64,000 nucleotides of DNA. Origin: Ehretia macrophylla (taxonomy: Eukaryota; Streptophyta; Magnoliopsida; Boraginales; Ehretiaceae). The notes beneath the pieces were generated by a model. That model saw only the letters and a list, made by a program, of their open reading frames with translations. It had not been told where the DNA came from and searched no databases. Numbering within the stretch: position 1 is the first letter of the stretch; each line of letters begins with the position of its first letter. Made by a program: the position numbers and the translations under genes. The stretch covers positions 39,210,152-39,274,151 of the forward strand of contig CM075775.1 in the NCBI GenBank assembly GCA_037974665.1, given 5' to 3'. Shown here piece after piece: positions 24,421-33,846 of this stretch.

Positions 24421-24480
24421 GAAGAAGATCAGGAACAGGTACCCGAGGAGCACGTGCCAATTGATGACTCATTGGAGTGA
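24421..24480 (+). other. Short acidic reading-frame tail in 5' LTR
   Basis: After a splice-acceptor-like TTTTATCATCACAG at 24405-24418, a frame of 19 codons encodes EEDQEQVPEEHVPIDDSLE and ends in TGA at 24478. The 3' LTR copy (32727-32786) differs at three bases, all third-position silent changes. The solo LTR copy (36719-36778) has five silent and three amino-acid-changing differences and keeps the same stop. There is no ATG in frame after the nearest upstream stop at 24382, so it could only be translated as a downstream exon or by unusual initiation. It is offered as a conserved candidate exon, not a proven gene. Confidence 0.4.
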
Positions 24481-25124
24481 TTGTCTGCCCTACATGTCTT
24501 ATTTGACTGTGGCTATTTTGTGAACGATATGTTGAATTGAAGACTATTTCTTAAGCTGCTTGCTGTCGTTATTGTAAAAGATCCCCATTGTAATTTGGGG
24601 TCTAATTTTGGTTTGTACTGACGATAACTAGACAGACACTCTTTTAGGTCGTTTTGCTATCACTACTTGGTTAGTAACTATTACAGGCTTATGAAGTATT
24701 AGGCAAGGAATCAAGTAAAATGAATCTATCCAATCTTAAGTAGGTACTCATTTGTAGACTAAGATCAACAAGTACTTGTGTAACAAGAATTGACATATGA
24801 ACGAGACATAGTTATCTTGCTAGGTTGTTAATAAAACGAGACTTCGAGATAATCAGTAGGCATGTCGATTGGTGATAAATAGTAATCTTAGTTAGAATCG
24901 AATTTGAGATTGAAAGTTTTGAGGCATTTAGGAAATTAGGTCAAACTAAAGAGCCAATTACAGCCGTTATGCTGCTGATTTTTCAGAGAATCATTTGGAG
25001 TTCTAGGCTAACGTTAAGCGTTAAACCTTAATGAACGATTAAGTACGTGAAATGATATGAATGTTTAGATCACACCCTAGTCTAACCTCTATAGGTCGGG
25101 TTGGGGCGTGACACCTTATATAAA

Positions 25125-25136
25125 TGGTATCAGAGC
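25125..25136 (+). other. Primer-binding site, initiator tRNA-Met
   Basis: TGGTATCAGAGC is the complement of the 3' end of plant initiator methionine tRNA, the usual primer of Ty3/gypsy elements. It lies 11 bp after the end of the 5' LTR. Confidence 0.95.
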
Positions 25137-25392
25137 TTAGATTGCTTAAGCCAGGTTTAACTCTCGGATCATGGATAGAAGCCCTAGGGTTATTGAGATG
25201 ACTTTTTTATGTGTGTTAATGTGTGACAATATCAATTGTGCCTTCTCTGTTTCTATGTGCTTATGTGATTAACATATCTTAACTGTTTCGAGAATTGTAT
25301 GTCTATGTAAAATTGTATGTTGCATACCTTATACATTAAATTCTTGTCTTGTCATATTCCAATAAATTGTGCATCGTAATCTGTGCCTGTCG

Positions 25393-26430
25393 ATGGCTGG
25401 CCCTAGTACTCGCAATACCAATAAGAGCGATAAGCCTCAAGGAGCCGGAGATGCTCATCAAATTAATCCCGGCATGGCCATGTTTAACATGATGGCGAAT
25501 GCTATAGATCGCGTGTCGCGAGTAATGGAACATCAAGATGCACGTGAAGCAAACAACGACAACAACAACAACAGGAATAATGGTAACAATGGGAGAAATA
25601 GCAGAGTGCGAGAGTTCCTTGACTTTCGCCCGTCCAAATTCTACGAGGAAGCTGATGATGAAAAGGCAGAGGCTTGGCTGTCTGTGATTGAAAGGATTTT
25701 CAGGCCACTTGACCATACTGATGAGGAAAAGATTAAGTTCGCTGTGTTTCGGTTGCATGGGGATTCGGAGCATTAGTGGCACACTGTCGAGGCACTTTGG
25801 GAAACTGATCCTACACCTCGCTTGTGGGATAATTTCGTTAAGGTATTCAAGGAGAAATATGTACCTGCAGTTTCTAGGCAGAGGCAAATTGAAGAATTCA
25901 TACACTTGAACTAGGGTAACATGACGGTGGCCCAGTATAAGGCTCGTTTTGACAAACTCTCCCATTATGCTCAATACATTGTCAGTACCCCTGAGGTGAA
26001 GATGTGGAAATTTACGAATGGGTTGAGGCCAGAAATACAAGATTAGTTGGCTTCGCATGACTTTACTACCTATTCTGCTCTCCTTGCTGCTACCTCCCGA
26101 GTTGAGAAGATGAAACTTGATAGAGTCGGTCCAAGCCAGCTGAACAAGAAACCATATCAACCTCCAGGACAACAGAGGAAATTCCAGATTCAGAGTCGCA
26201 ATCAGGGCCAGAGCCAGAACAGACCTGTTAATAACCATGGCCCAACTAAAGCACCATCAGCCTCTTCCACTCGTAGATCCGCAGGTAGTTTACCTACTTC
26301 TCAGACTGTCACATGTTATTACTATAACAGGAAGGGTCACACCAAGGCCCAGTATTGGAGGAAATCGGGATGATGTGTAGGGTGTGGCAGCAATCAACAC
26401 CAGGTTAAGGATTGTCCTAAATGGTAGGGG
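25393..26430 (+). pseudogene. Gag (capsid and nucleocapsid) remnant
   Basis: An Asn-rich linker (about 25555-25600) precedes a retrotransposon gag domain beginning FRPSKFYEEADDEKAEAWL at about 25627 and continuing past stops at 25774, 25912 and 26044. A basic Gln/Arg/Pro-rich stretch follows (about 26130-26280). The zinc-knuckle region at about 26311-26415 has lost part of its CCHC pattern: the second Cys of the first knuckle and the Cys before WRKSG read as Tyr, which a TGY to TAY transition would give. Stops at 26371 and 26425 interrupt the same region. Confidence 0.9.
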
Positions 26431-26553
26431 GGACAAAATCAGATTAAACCAGCTGGTAGAGGCAAGACTCCAGTTCCTAGAGTTCAGGCCCGAGCTTATG
26501 CTATTGAGTACGAGGAGCTTCCTGATGAGACTACTGTTGTTGAAGGTACATTC

Positions 26554-26838
26554 TTGATACTGAATCAACCTGTTAGGGTGCTAATTGATCCAGGTGTTAC
26601 TCATTCATTTATTACTCCCTTATGTGTGCAACGTGTGAAACTACGAGTTGTATGTTTGCCTTACGAAGTAGAAGTTGGTACTCCGATGGGTTCTAAACTT
26701 GTTACTAGCTCAGCTTGTAAAGCATGTAAAATCCAAATTAAGGATAGGGAATTCTCAGCCAATCTTATAGTGTTACCCTTTCGAGACTATGAAGTCATCT
26801 TAGGGATGGACTGGTTGGCAAAGCATCTTGCCAACTAG
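26554..26838 (+). pseudogene. Aspartic protease domain remnant
   Basis: It contains VLIDPGVTHSFI with the catalytic Asp at 26587-26589, and the ILGMDWL motif typical of Ty3/gypsy proteases near 26795-26818. The motif is DPG rather than the more common DSG, which is also seen in other chromoviruses. The frame is lost by a single-base deletion near 26830, after which homology continues in another frame (LDCQTKIVTF) to a TAG at 26865. Confidence 0.9.
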
Positions 26839-27182
26839 ATTGCCAGACGAAGATTGTAACATTCTAGATACCTGGTCAACCAATATTGGAGGTAATGGGT
26901 CGAAAAGACTTCACCGAGAGTTCCATCATTTCATCTACGAAAGCAGTGAAGTCCTTGAGAATAGGGTGTAGTGGATACTTAGCTTATCTCATCAACAAGC
27001 CATCGGACAAAGCTAAGTTGGAGGAGATACCAGTGATTAAAGATTATGCGGATGTGTTCCCAGAAGAATTGCCCGGTTTACCCCCGGATCAGGAGATCGA
27101 GTTCATAATAGAATTACTGCATGGCACCCAGCCGATATCTAAAGCTACCTATCGTATGGTATCAGCCGAGCTACAAGAATTG

Positions 27183-27800
27183 AAGGACCAATTGCAAGGA
27201 GTGTTGAAGAAGGGGTTTTTTCAACCAAGTGCTTCTCTGTGGGGTGCGCCAGTCCTATTTGTAAAGAAGAAAGATGGAACGTTGAGGCAATGCATCGATT
27301 ACCGAGGATTGAACCAAGTGACCGTCAAGAATAAATACCCACTTCCACTGATCGACGAGTTGTTTGGTCAACTTCAAGGAGCTAAAGTGTATTTGAAACT
27401 CGACTTGAGACAAGGGTATTATCAGCTTCGGATAAAAAAGGAGGATGTGCCTAAATCGGCTTTCAGGATGAGATATGGGCATTATGAATTTGTGGTGATG
27501 CCATTTGGGCTAACTAATGCCCCTGCAGCTTTTATGAACTTGATGCACAGGGTGTTTCAACCCTACTTGGACCAATTTGTGGTGATCTTTATTGATGATA
27601 TTTTGGTATACTCGAAATCTGAGGCTGAGCATGAACAACATCTGCGATTGGTATTGCAGAAACTTTGAGAGCATCAATTGTATGCGAAGTTTAGCAAATG
27701 CGAATTTTGGTTGCAGCAGATTGCATTTTTGGGGCACATCATATCCCAAGAGGGAATAGCAGTGGACCCAGCAAAGATAGAAGCAGTGATGTCTTGGAAG
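27183..27800 (+). pseudogene. Reverse transcriptase domain remnant
   Basis: It carries the standard RT motif series: [48 protein letters not shown] and FIDDILVYS, with the catalytic FIDD at 27588-27599. The domain is interrupted by TGA at 27666 (CGA to TGA is the simplest explanation) and continues in the same frame with KFSKCEFW and FLGHIIS. Catalytic aspartates are intact. Confidence 0.95.
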
Positions 27801-28010
27801 AAGCCGAAAAATGTTACGGAGGTTTGGAGTTTTCTTGGTCTAGCCGGCTATTATCGGAGGTTCATAAAGGATTTCTCAAAGATTGCAGGACCGCTTACAA
27901 AGCTCACTCAAAAGAAAACAAAGTTCGTGTGGGATGACAAGTGTGAGAACAGCTTTCAAGAATTGAAGAAAAGATTGACTACCGCACCTGTTCTTGCATT
28001 GCCTGAAGGG

Positions 28011-28367
28011 AGTCAAGGCTTTGTAATCTATAGCGATGCTTATAAAGAAGGACTGGGGTGTGTGTTGATGCAGAATGGTAGAGTGATTGTGTATGCCTCT
28101 AGGAAGCCCAAGCCGTATGAATTGAACTACCCGACGCATGATTTGGAGTTAGCGGCTATTGTGTTTGCACTCAAGAAATGGAGGCACTATCTGTGGGGTA
28201 ACAAGTTTGAGGTGTTTACTGATCACAAGAGCTTGAAGTACTTGTTCTCACAAAAAGAGTTGAACATGAGGCAAAGACGATGGATGGAGCTTTTGGATGA
28301 TTATAACTACACAATCAATTATGTGCCCGGTAAAACAAATGTAGTTGCAGATGCCTTAAGCCGGAAG
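28011..28367 (+). pseudogene. RNase H domain remnant
   Basis: It follows the RT connection ([14 protein letters not shown]). The four acidic positions are visible: Asp in IYSDAYKEG (28035), Glu in DLELAA (28146), Asp in FTDHKSL (28221) and Asp in VADALSRK (28350). This domain degrades the RNA template during reverse transcription. It has no internal stop and is the best-preserved part of pol. Confidence 0.93.
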
Positions 28368-28639
28368 GCAAGCATGGCAAAACTGGAAGTTAAGGTGCAG
28401 AAGTTGTTAGAGGAAACATTTTTGTGGAATCTACAATTGACTCAAAAAGGGATACTTTTTGCCACTACACAAGTTCAACCGACCTGGTTGTCTGAATTAC
28501 GAGAGGCTCAACAGAAGGATCAACAGTTTCAGAAGATTAAAGAAAGCAACACAAATTTCAAGTTTCATGATGATGGTATTTGGAGGTTTAGGATCGAATT
28601 TGTGTTCCTAATGATCCAGAGTTGAAAAAGAAGATTCTT

Positions 28640-29490
28640 GAAGAAGCCCATAACTCAAGATATACTATTCATCCCAGCGGAACAAAGATGTAACGGGATT
28701 TGAAGCAACACTATTGGTGGAATAACATGAAGAGGGAGGTCGTGGAGTTTGTGGCACGATGTTTAACTTACCAGAGAGTCAAAACAGAACATCAACGACC
28801 GGCAGGTTTACTTCAGCCGTTGGAAATCCCTCAATGGAAATGGGAACATATAACTATGGATTTTGTCATGGATTTGCCTAAATCACAAAAGGGTCATGAT
28901 GCCGTTTGGGCCATAGTGGATAGATTGACTAAGTCAGCATACTTCTTACTGATGAACAAGGAGGATAGTCTTGAGAAACTGGGAGATATGTATGTAGCGG
29001 ATATTGTAAGGTTGCACGGGATGCCTGTGAGTATTGTATCGGATAGGGATCCTCGTTTTACTTCCTGATTTTGGAAGAGATTGCAAGAAGCTTTGGGAAC
29101 GAAGTTGAGTTTCAGCACGGCTTATCACCCTTAGACTGATGGACAATCCGAGATAACTATTCAGATTCTGGAGGATATGCTGAGGGCGTGTGTTTTAGAC
29201 TTCGGAAAAGGTTGGGAGAAATATATGTCCCTAGCGGAGTTCGCTTATAATAACAGCTATCAGGCCACTATCGGGATGGCCCCATTTGAAGCATTGTATG
29301 GACGTAAGTGTCGATCCCCAATTTACTGGGATGAAGTAGGTGAGACGAAGACTTTTGACCCGACCCTTCTACCTGAACTTATGACGACTGTTGAAAATGT
29401 CCATCTCATCTGGAAACGGATGCTTACCGCCCAAAGCAGGCAGAAAAGTTATGCAGACCAACGGAGACAGAGTCTAGAGTTTGAGGTCGG
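28640..29490 (+). pseudogene. Integrase domain remnant
   Basis: The zinc-binding N-terminus is recognisable (His in AHNSRYTIHP), but the CxxC half reads CLTY, with Tyr at 28769-28771 in place of the second Cys. The DDE catalytic triad is present: Asp at 28859 (TMDFV), Asp at 29042 (SDRDPRFTS) and Glu at 29150 (GQSE), with 35 residues between the last two. Stops at 28691, 29066 and 29132 and a frameshift near 28592 disable it. The GPY/F-like region (VGDKVFLKLSP, RFVGPF) follows at about 29480-29580. Confidence 0.93.
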
Positions 29491-29754
29491 CGACAAGGTG
29501 TTCTTGAAGTTATCACCTCGTAGGGGACTGATTAAACACGGCAAAGGTAGAAAGTTGAGCCCGAGGTTTGTAGGACCATTTGGATCATTGAGAAGGTTGG
29601 CAAATTGGTGTATCGTTTGGAACTACCCCAAAACCTCTCCAATATTCACAACGTCTTTCATGTTTCAATGCTACGGAAGTATCACCCTGATCCATCACAT
29701 ATCTTGGAGCCAGAGCCGTTGCAGCTTCGGGATAACTTGTCTTATGAAGAAAAG

Positions 29755-29907
29755 CCTATTCGGATCCTAGACGAGCTAGATCGGGAATTACGCAACAAGT
29801 CGAGACCGATGGTGAAAGTGTTGTGGGATCACTATGGGGTTGAAGAAGTAACGTGGGAAAGATGAGGCCAAATGGAGCAACAATATCCAGCAATATTTCA
29901 AAGGTGA
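29755..29907 (+). pseudogene. C-terminal chromodomain remnant
   Basis: After a frameshift near 29580 the sequence reads FHVSMLRKYHPDPSH, then a chromodomain with KPIRILDELDRELRN and VKVLWDHYGVEEVTWER, interrupted by TGA at 29863 and ending at TGA 29905. Chromodomains of plant chromoviruses are thought to direct integration to heterochromatin by binding modified histone tails. That fits the insertion of this element into a satellite array. Confidence 0.9.
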
Positions 29908-29934
29908 AATTGAATTTCGGGACGAAATTCTTTT

Positions 29935-29947
29935 AAGGAGGGAAGGA
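29935..29947 (+). other. Polypurine tract
   Basis: AAGGAGGGAAGGA lies immediately before the TG of the 3' LTR and is the expected primer for plus-strand DNA synthesis. Confidence 0.95.
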
Positions 29948-32900
29948 TGTGAGGCCCGACCTCGATTTGCGTGCGATATGTTGTTACGTGTGCCTTAACC
30001 TAGAATTGCGTGCCTTGACCTAGGTTTAAGAGTCGTGTCTCATTTTATGTGCCTTGCATTGAATTACGTGCATTCATTTAGGGTTGCGTGCATTTGCTTA
30101 GAAAATGTGCATTCGTCTCATAGTTCGTGCTTTACCACATAGTGCGTGCCCTAAACCTAAGAAAGCGTGCCCACACGCTAATCAAAAAAGCATCTTACAC
30201 GAAGCACTAGATTATTAACTAATCCTACAAACTCTACTAACTAATATTAAAATGCTAATTCAACTCACTAGAAGACGAAATAAAACCAAAAGCTAAACAT
30301 TCTTATTCTTTATTCTTTATTCTTTTGCACATCCCAAGCACACAATAAAATAAGCTCAAAACAAGACAAAAAAATTCAGAATTGAGCATGCTTGGCCGAT
30401 CACTTCTTGCATTTTAACAAGCTTGCATAATTCCAAAATCATTCCTAGACAAGCCTATGACACAATGCATAAAAACATGAAATAAAACACACCTACCAAG
30501 CTTCACTTTCTCGACCAAAACACTCCATGCTTCCTCACATTTCAAGATTGCACAAGGACTAAGAGAATTTCAGAAATTTTGAAGCTCAAGGCTGACACAT
30601 GCTTACACCAACATTTCATTCTTCTCAAACATTCTCTCAAGCTCTCAATTCCTCTCTATCTCGGCCAAGGCTGGTCCCTTAAGTCCCATAGCTTAAGCTT
30701 ATCTTCTAAAGCTCACCAAGACACTCAAGGACCCTAGGGAGCTCGACCAAGCAAGCAAGAAGCAAGAATAGATGCATGCAAGCTCATAGAACACTCATTC
30801 GGCCCTAGGTATGTTTGATAGCTTTTCCTTCATCTCCCTTTTGTTCTAACCACATGCACATACTAAGGACATGGTAACTCAGCTAGGAATTAAAGAAATC
30901 AAGCAATATCTCTCTGCCAAACAAGGAGAGAAGACCATTTGTGCATCTTCAAGAGTTTTGAGCATCATTTGTTGGCAATAGGCTAAGGTGAGGGTTAATC
31001 TTTTTTAAGAGCTTTCAAAAACCACATGCATGCCTTCATATGTCTATTTTTACCTCTGTACTTGTGGTATATGTGTGTACATGAGCTTTTGTAACCATGC
31101 ATGGCAAGATATTTAGCTAGAATCTGAAGATAGGTGAAATCGTGAAATTGACAGATTTCTAACTTGTTAGAACGAAGTGAATTTAGCCTGGTAGATGATC
31201 TTGAAAATGCATGAAAATTGGTAGGTGACCAGTTTTGCCAGCTCTGAGAATTTTTCATAGAAATAGGCCAAGGCCAATTTTGACTCTAATGTCTCCAAAA
31301 TGGCAAAACATCGAAGGGTGTCTAAATCTGGAAAATCCGGAAAATGAAGCAGGTTTTTGGCAGTTCACTGTCCTCATAGAACGAACCAGTTTTCACTTAG
31401 TAAATTATATCTAAAATGCATGAAATTTGGTAGGTTGCTATACTTTTCAATTCTGGACATTTTTTTTCCAGAAATAGACCAAAGCCAATTATGACCCTAA
31501 GACCCTCAAAAATAGAAAACATCGTAATGTGTTTAAAACTGGACAGTTTTGCGTAGTCTCACGGTTTTGGCCATAACTCCTAGGTATGAACTCCAAATGA
31601 GGTGAGGTTTGTTTCTGGATTTAAATCACTCCTTAAGATTTAATTTGAAATTTTGCTCACTAGAATTGGAGATTTTTTGCTTGTCTAAATGATTGTGGGA
31701 AAATGGACCATTGCAGTGAGATTTTGTTTAGTGATATGCTTCGAAAAATGTTGTAACTTCTCTTGTGATAGTGAATGCTTGGGATTGTGGCACTTGGATG
31801 TTGTGTGGACTGTTTTGAATGATTGAGGGTGTTTTAATTAATCGATGCATGGCTTGAGTTTAATTACGTGACAAATTGAGGCTTAATCGCACGTGTAAGC
31901 ATGAATTGAAACCCTATTAACTATGAAATATCACTAAGTGATGATCATATGATTAATGTGTCTAATTGTGTGATTAGTGGGCTGCCTATGAAATATTAAG
32001 TAGACTTTTCTTGCACCCGGTCTCATGTGGACGTCGTTGCATGCTTGTATAAATTTATTACTTGATTGCGTGAACCCCAAAATGAGTTATATGACTTGAT
32101 CCACATGTGTTACAGGGTTGTCCGTTAAAATTCATATCACTCCATGTGCCTTACAAGTGAAATTACTTGTCATAGCATGCCTTGTGTGTTTACTTGTCAA
32201 CGTGCGATCTTATAACTGCTCGGAGGCATCCAACTTTGTTGTCCGCCTAATGTGATATGTTAAATGTTATAAATGTGCATTGCATACAAGGTTGCAACCT
32301 TTCATTGTGGCATGGTAGCGTTTCAAGCACGCCGGATGGCATCGGGCTTGCCGGTGCTACCGTGACTACCATGGTCCAATTCCCTCTCTCGCTTGGCATT
32401 CCACCCTCAGAGAGTTGGGTCCTAGGTTTTCGGGATACATCCGGAGTACACCCAAATGGGATAAATAAGTGGATTATTGAAGTCGGCCGCAACAATCGTA
32501 TCGAAATTGATATTGAGAGCAAATGCTCGTCGTATCCTTGAAATGATTGGTAATTGTATATGTTGCTCAATTTGATTCTTATACTTTGCGTACCTTATTA
32601 CTTGTAATACGTGACATGTTTTCAAAAAGGGTTTTTTTATAAGTTAACCGAAAAAAGAGTTTCAAAACGTATTTCTCGTTCCCCTCGCTGAGTTCATAAG
32701 GACTCATCTCTTTTATCATCACAGGTGAAGAAGATCAGGAACAGGTACCCGAGGAGCATGTGCCTATTGATGACTCCTTGGAGTGATTGTCTGCCCTACG
32801 TGTCTTACTTGACTATGGCTATTTTGTGAGCGATATGTTGTATTGAAGACTATTTCTTAAGTTGCTTGCTGTCGTTATTGTAAAAGACCCCCGTTGTAAT

Positions 32901-33419
32901 TTGAGGTCTAATTTTGGTTTGTACTAATGATAACTAGATAGACATTCTTTTAGGTCATTTTGCTATCACTACTTGGTTAGTAACTATTACAGGCTTATGA
33001 AGTATTAGGCAAGTAATCAAGTAAAATGAATCTATCCAATCTTAAGTAGGTACTCATTTGTAGACTAAGATCAACAGGTACTTGTGTAACAGGAATTGAC
33101 ACATGAACGAGACATAGTTATCTTGCTAGGTTGTTAATAAAACGAGACTTCGAGATAATCAGTAGGCATGTCGATTGGTGATAAATAGTAATCTTAGTTA
33201 GAATCGAATTTGAGATTGAAAGTTTTGAGTCGTTTAGGAAATTAGGTCAAACTAAAGAGCCAATTATAGCCGTTATGATGCCGGTTTTTCGGAGAATCTT
33301 TTGGAGTTCTAGGCTAACGTTAAGCGTTAAACCTTAATGAACGATTAAGTACGTGAAATGATATGAATGATTAGATCACACCCTAGTCTAACCTCTATAG
33401 GTCGGGTTGGGGCGTGACA
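29948..33419 (+). mobile_element. 3' LTR of the chromovirus, complete (3472 bp)
   Basis: It begins TGTGAGGCCCGACCTCG directly after the polypurine tract and ends GGGGCGTGACA. It carries the 209-bp internal duplication (gaac starts at 31170 and 31379), a 94-codon open frame at 32257-32541, the stem-loop at 32689-32706 and the acidic tail at 32727-32786. The 94-codon frame differs from its 5' LTR partner mostly by amino-acid-changing substitutions, so I do not call it a gene. Confidence 0.96.
32727..32786 (+). other. Short acidic reading-frame tail in 3' LTR
   Basis: It encodes the same 19 residues and stop as 24421-24480 with three silent third-position differences (CAC/CAT, CCA/CCT, TCA/TCC). 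It sits downstream of the same acceptor-like TCATCACAG. Confidence 0.4.
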
Positions 33420-33846
33420 CCGCCTCTACGTGAGGCGAAGTTGTCTTGCCCAAGGTGCCGTGGAATTCGGTAATAGAAATGTGATTGATTAGGTTGGTTT
33501 CCTTTTCGCGACTCACGATGTACGATCCGGGATGAAAAAATAGCGTAGAAGAAGAAAAGTGTCCTAAAATTGATGAAAACGTTCGATTTTGGGCTCTGAA
33601 AATACGCACAGCCTAGCAAGCTTCATGTCTCCATCGTAGAGCTCTCGGAGAGCTTTCCAACGGTATGCTGTGCGCCGCGTAACTCCTTACGGATCAAAAG
33701 ATATAGGCACCGGAGCGACGGAGAGCTGGTCCCAAGCCCCACGCCCTCGGTTTGCTTGCCCAACCTCTACGTGAGGCGAAGTCGTCTTCCCAAGGTGTCG
33801 CGACATTCGGTTATAGAAATGTGATGGATTAGGTTGTCGTCCTTTT
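33420..33846 (+). repeat. 341-bp satellite fragment (427 bp, about 1.25 monomers)
   Basis: This satellite lies between the chromovirus 3' LTR and the next solo LTR. It carries the GGTTGGTTTCCTTTTCGC variant (about 33493) and the AAAAGATATAGGCACC variant (about 33696). Both are shared with monomers of the 38-43 kb trimer region, so this piece belongs with the array to its right. Confidence 0.95.
33842..33846. repeat. Target-site duplication CTTTT, left copy
   Basis: CTTTT precedes the LTR terminus and recurs at 37412-37416. Joining the flanks restores a normal monomer (GTCCTTTTCACGGCTC). Confidence 0.92.

Larger units (their letters stand above)
22781..25113 (+). mobile_element. 5' LTR of the chromovirus, missing its first 1,137 bp
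   Basis: It aligns colinearly with 31085-33419 of the 3' LTR (2,333 versus 2,335 bp) and ends GGGGCGTGACA just before the PBS. The left end is not a terminus: satellite reads …CGTACGA into GCCTTTGTAACC, and the last GA of the satellite is also present in the LTR, a 2-bp microhomology. The promoter part of the LTR is probably in the missing segment, so this copy is unlikely to be transcribed from its own LTR. Confidence 0.95.
25369..29907 (+). pseudogene. Degenerate gag-pol polyprotein of the chromovirus
   Basis: This is one ancestral reading frame for Gag, protease, reverse transcriptase, RNase H, integrase and chromodomain, now broken. Starts are possible at 25369 or 25393; MAGPSTRNTN at 25393 looks the more natural Gag start. 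In-frame stops are at 25774, 25912, 26044, 26371, 26425, 26865, 27666, 28691, 29066, 29132 and 29863. Single-base losses shift the frame near 26830, 28592 and 29580. Five TAGs are explained by CAG to TAG and four TGAs by CGA to TGA. The products would make the virus-like particle and copy and integrate the RNA, but this copy cannot encode them. A long minus-strand frame at 25336-26238 is its antisense shadow. Confidence 0.95.
22781..33419 (+). mobile_element. Ty3/gypsy chromovirus (Tekay/Del-like), 5' LTR truncated
   Basis: A truncated 5' LTR, a tRNA-iMet PBS, a gag-pol remnant ordered Gag-PR-RT-RNase H-INT-chromodomain, a polypurine tract and a full 3' LTR occur in canonical order. The domain order with integrase after RNase H and a chromodomain at the end places it with the chromoviruses. 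The long LTR and domain sequences fit the Tekay/Del clade, from memory of the family. It is inactive: coding is broken and the 5' LTR lacks its first 1,137 bp. The two LTRs differ at about 14 positions over a 330-bp stretch that I compared by eye. With the 5' end lost, no target-site duplication can be checked; the bases after the 3' LTR are CCGCC. Confidence 0.95.

Noticed and set aside
25336..26238. 300-codon open frame on the minus strand over gag
   Set aside because: It lies antisense to a clearly recognisable gag domain, has no recognisable domain, and its openness follows from the codons of the real gene.
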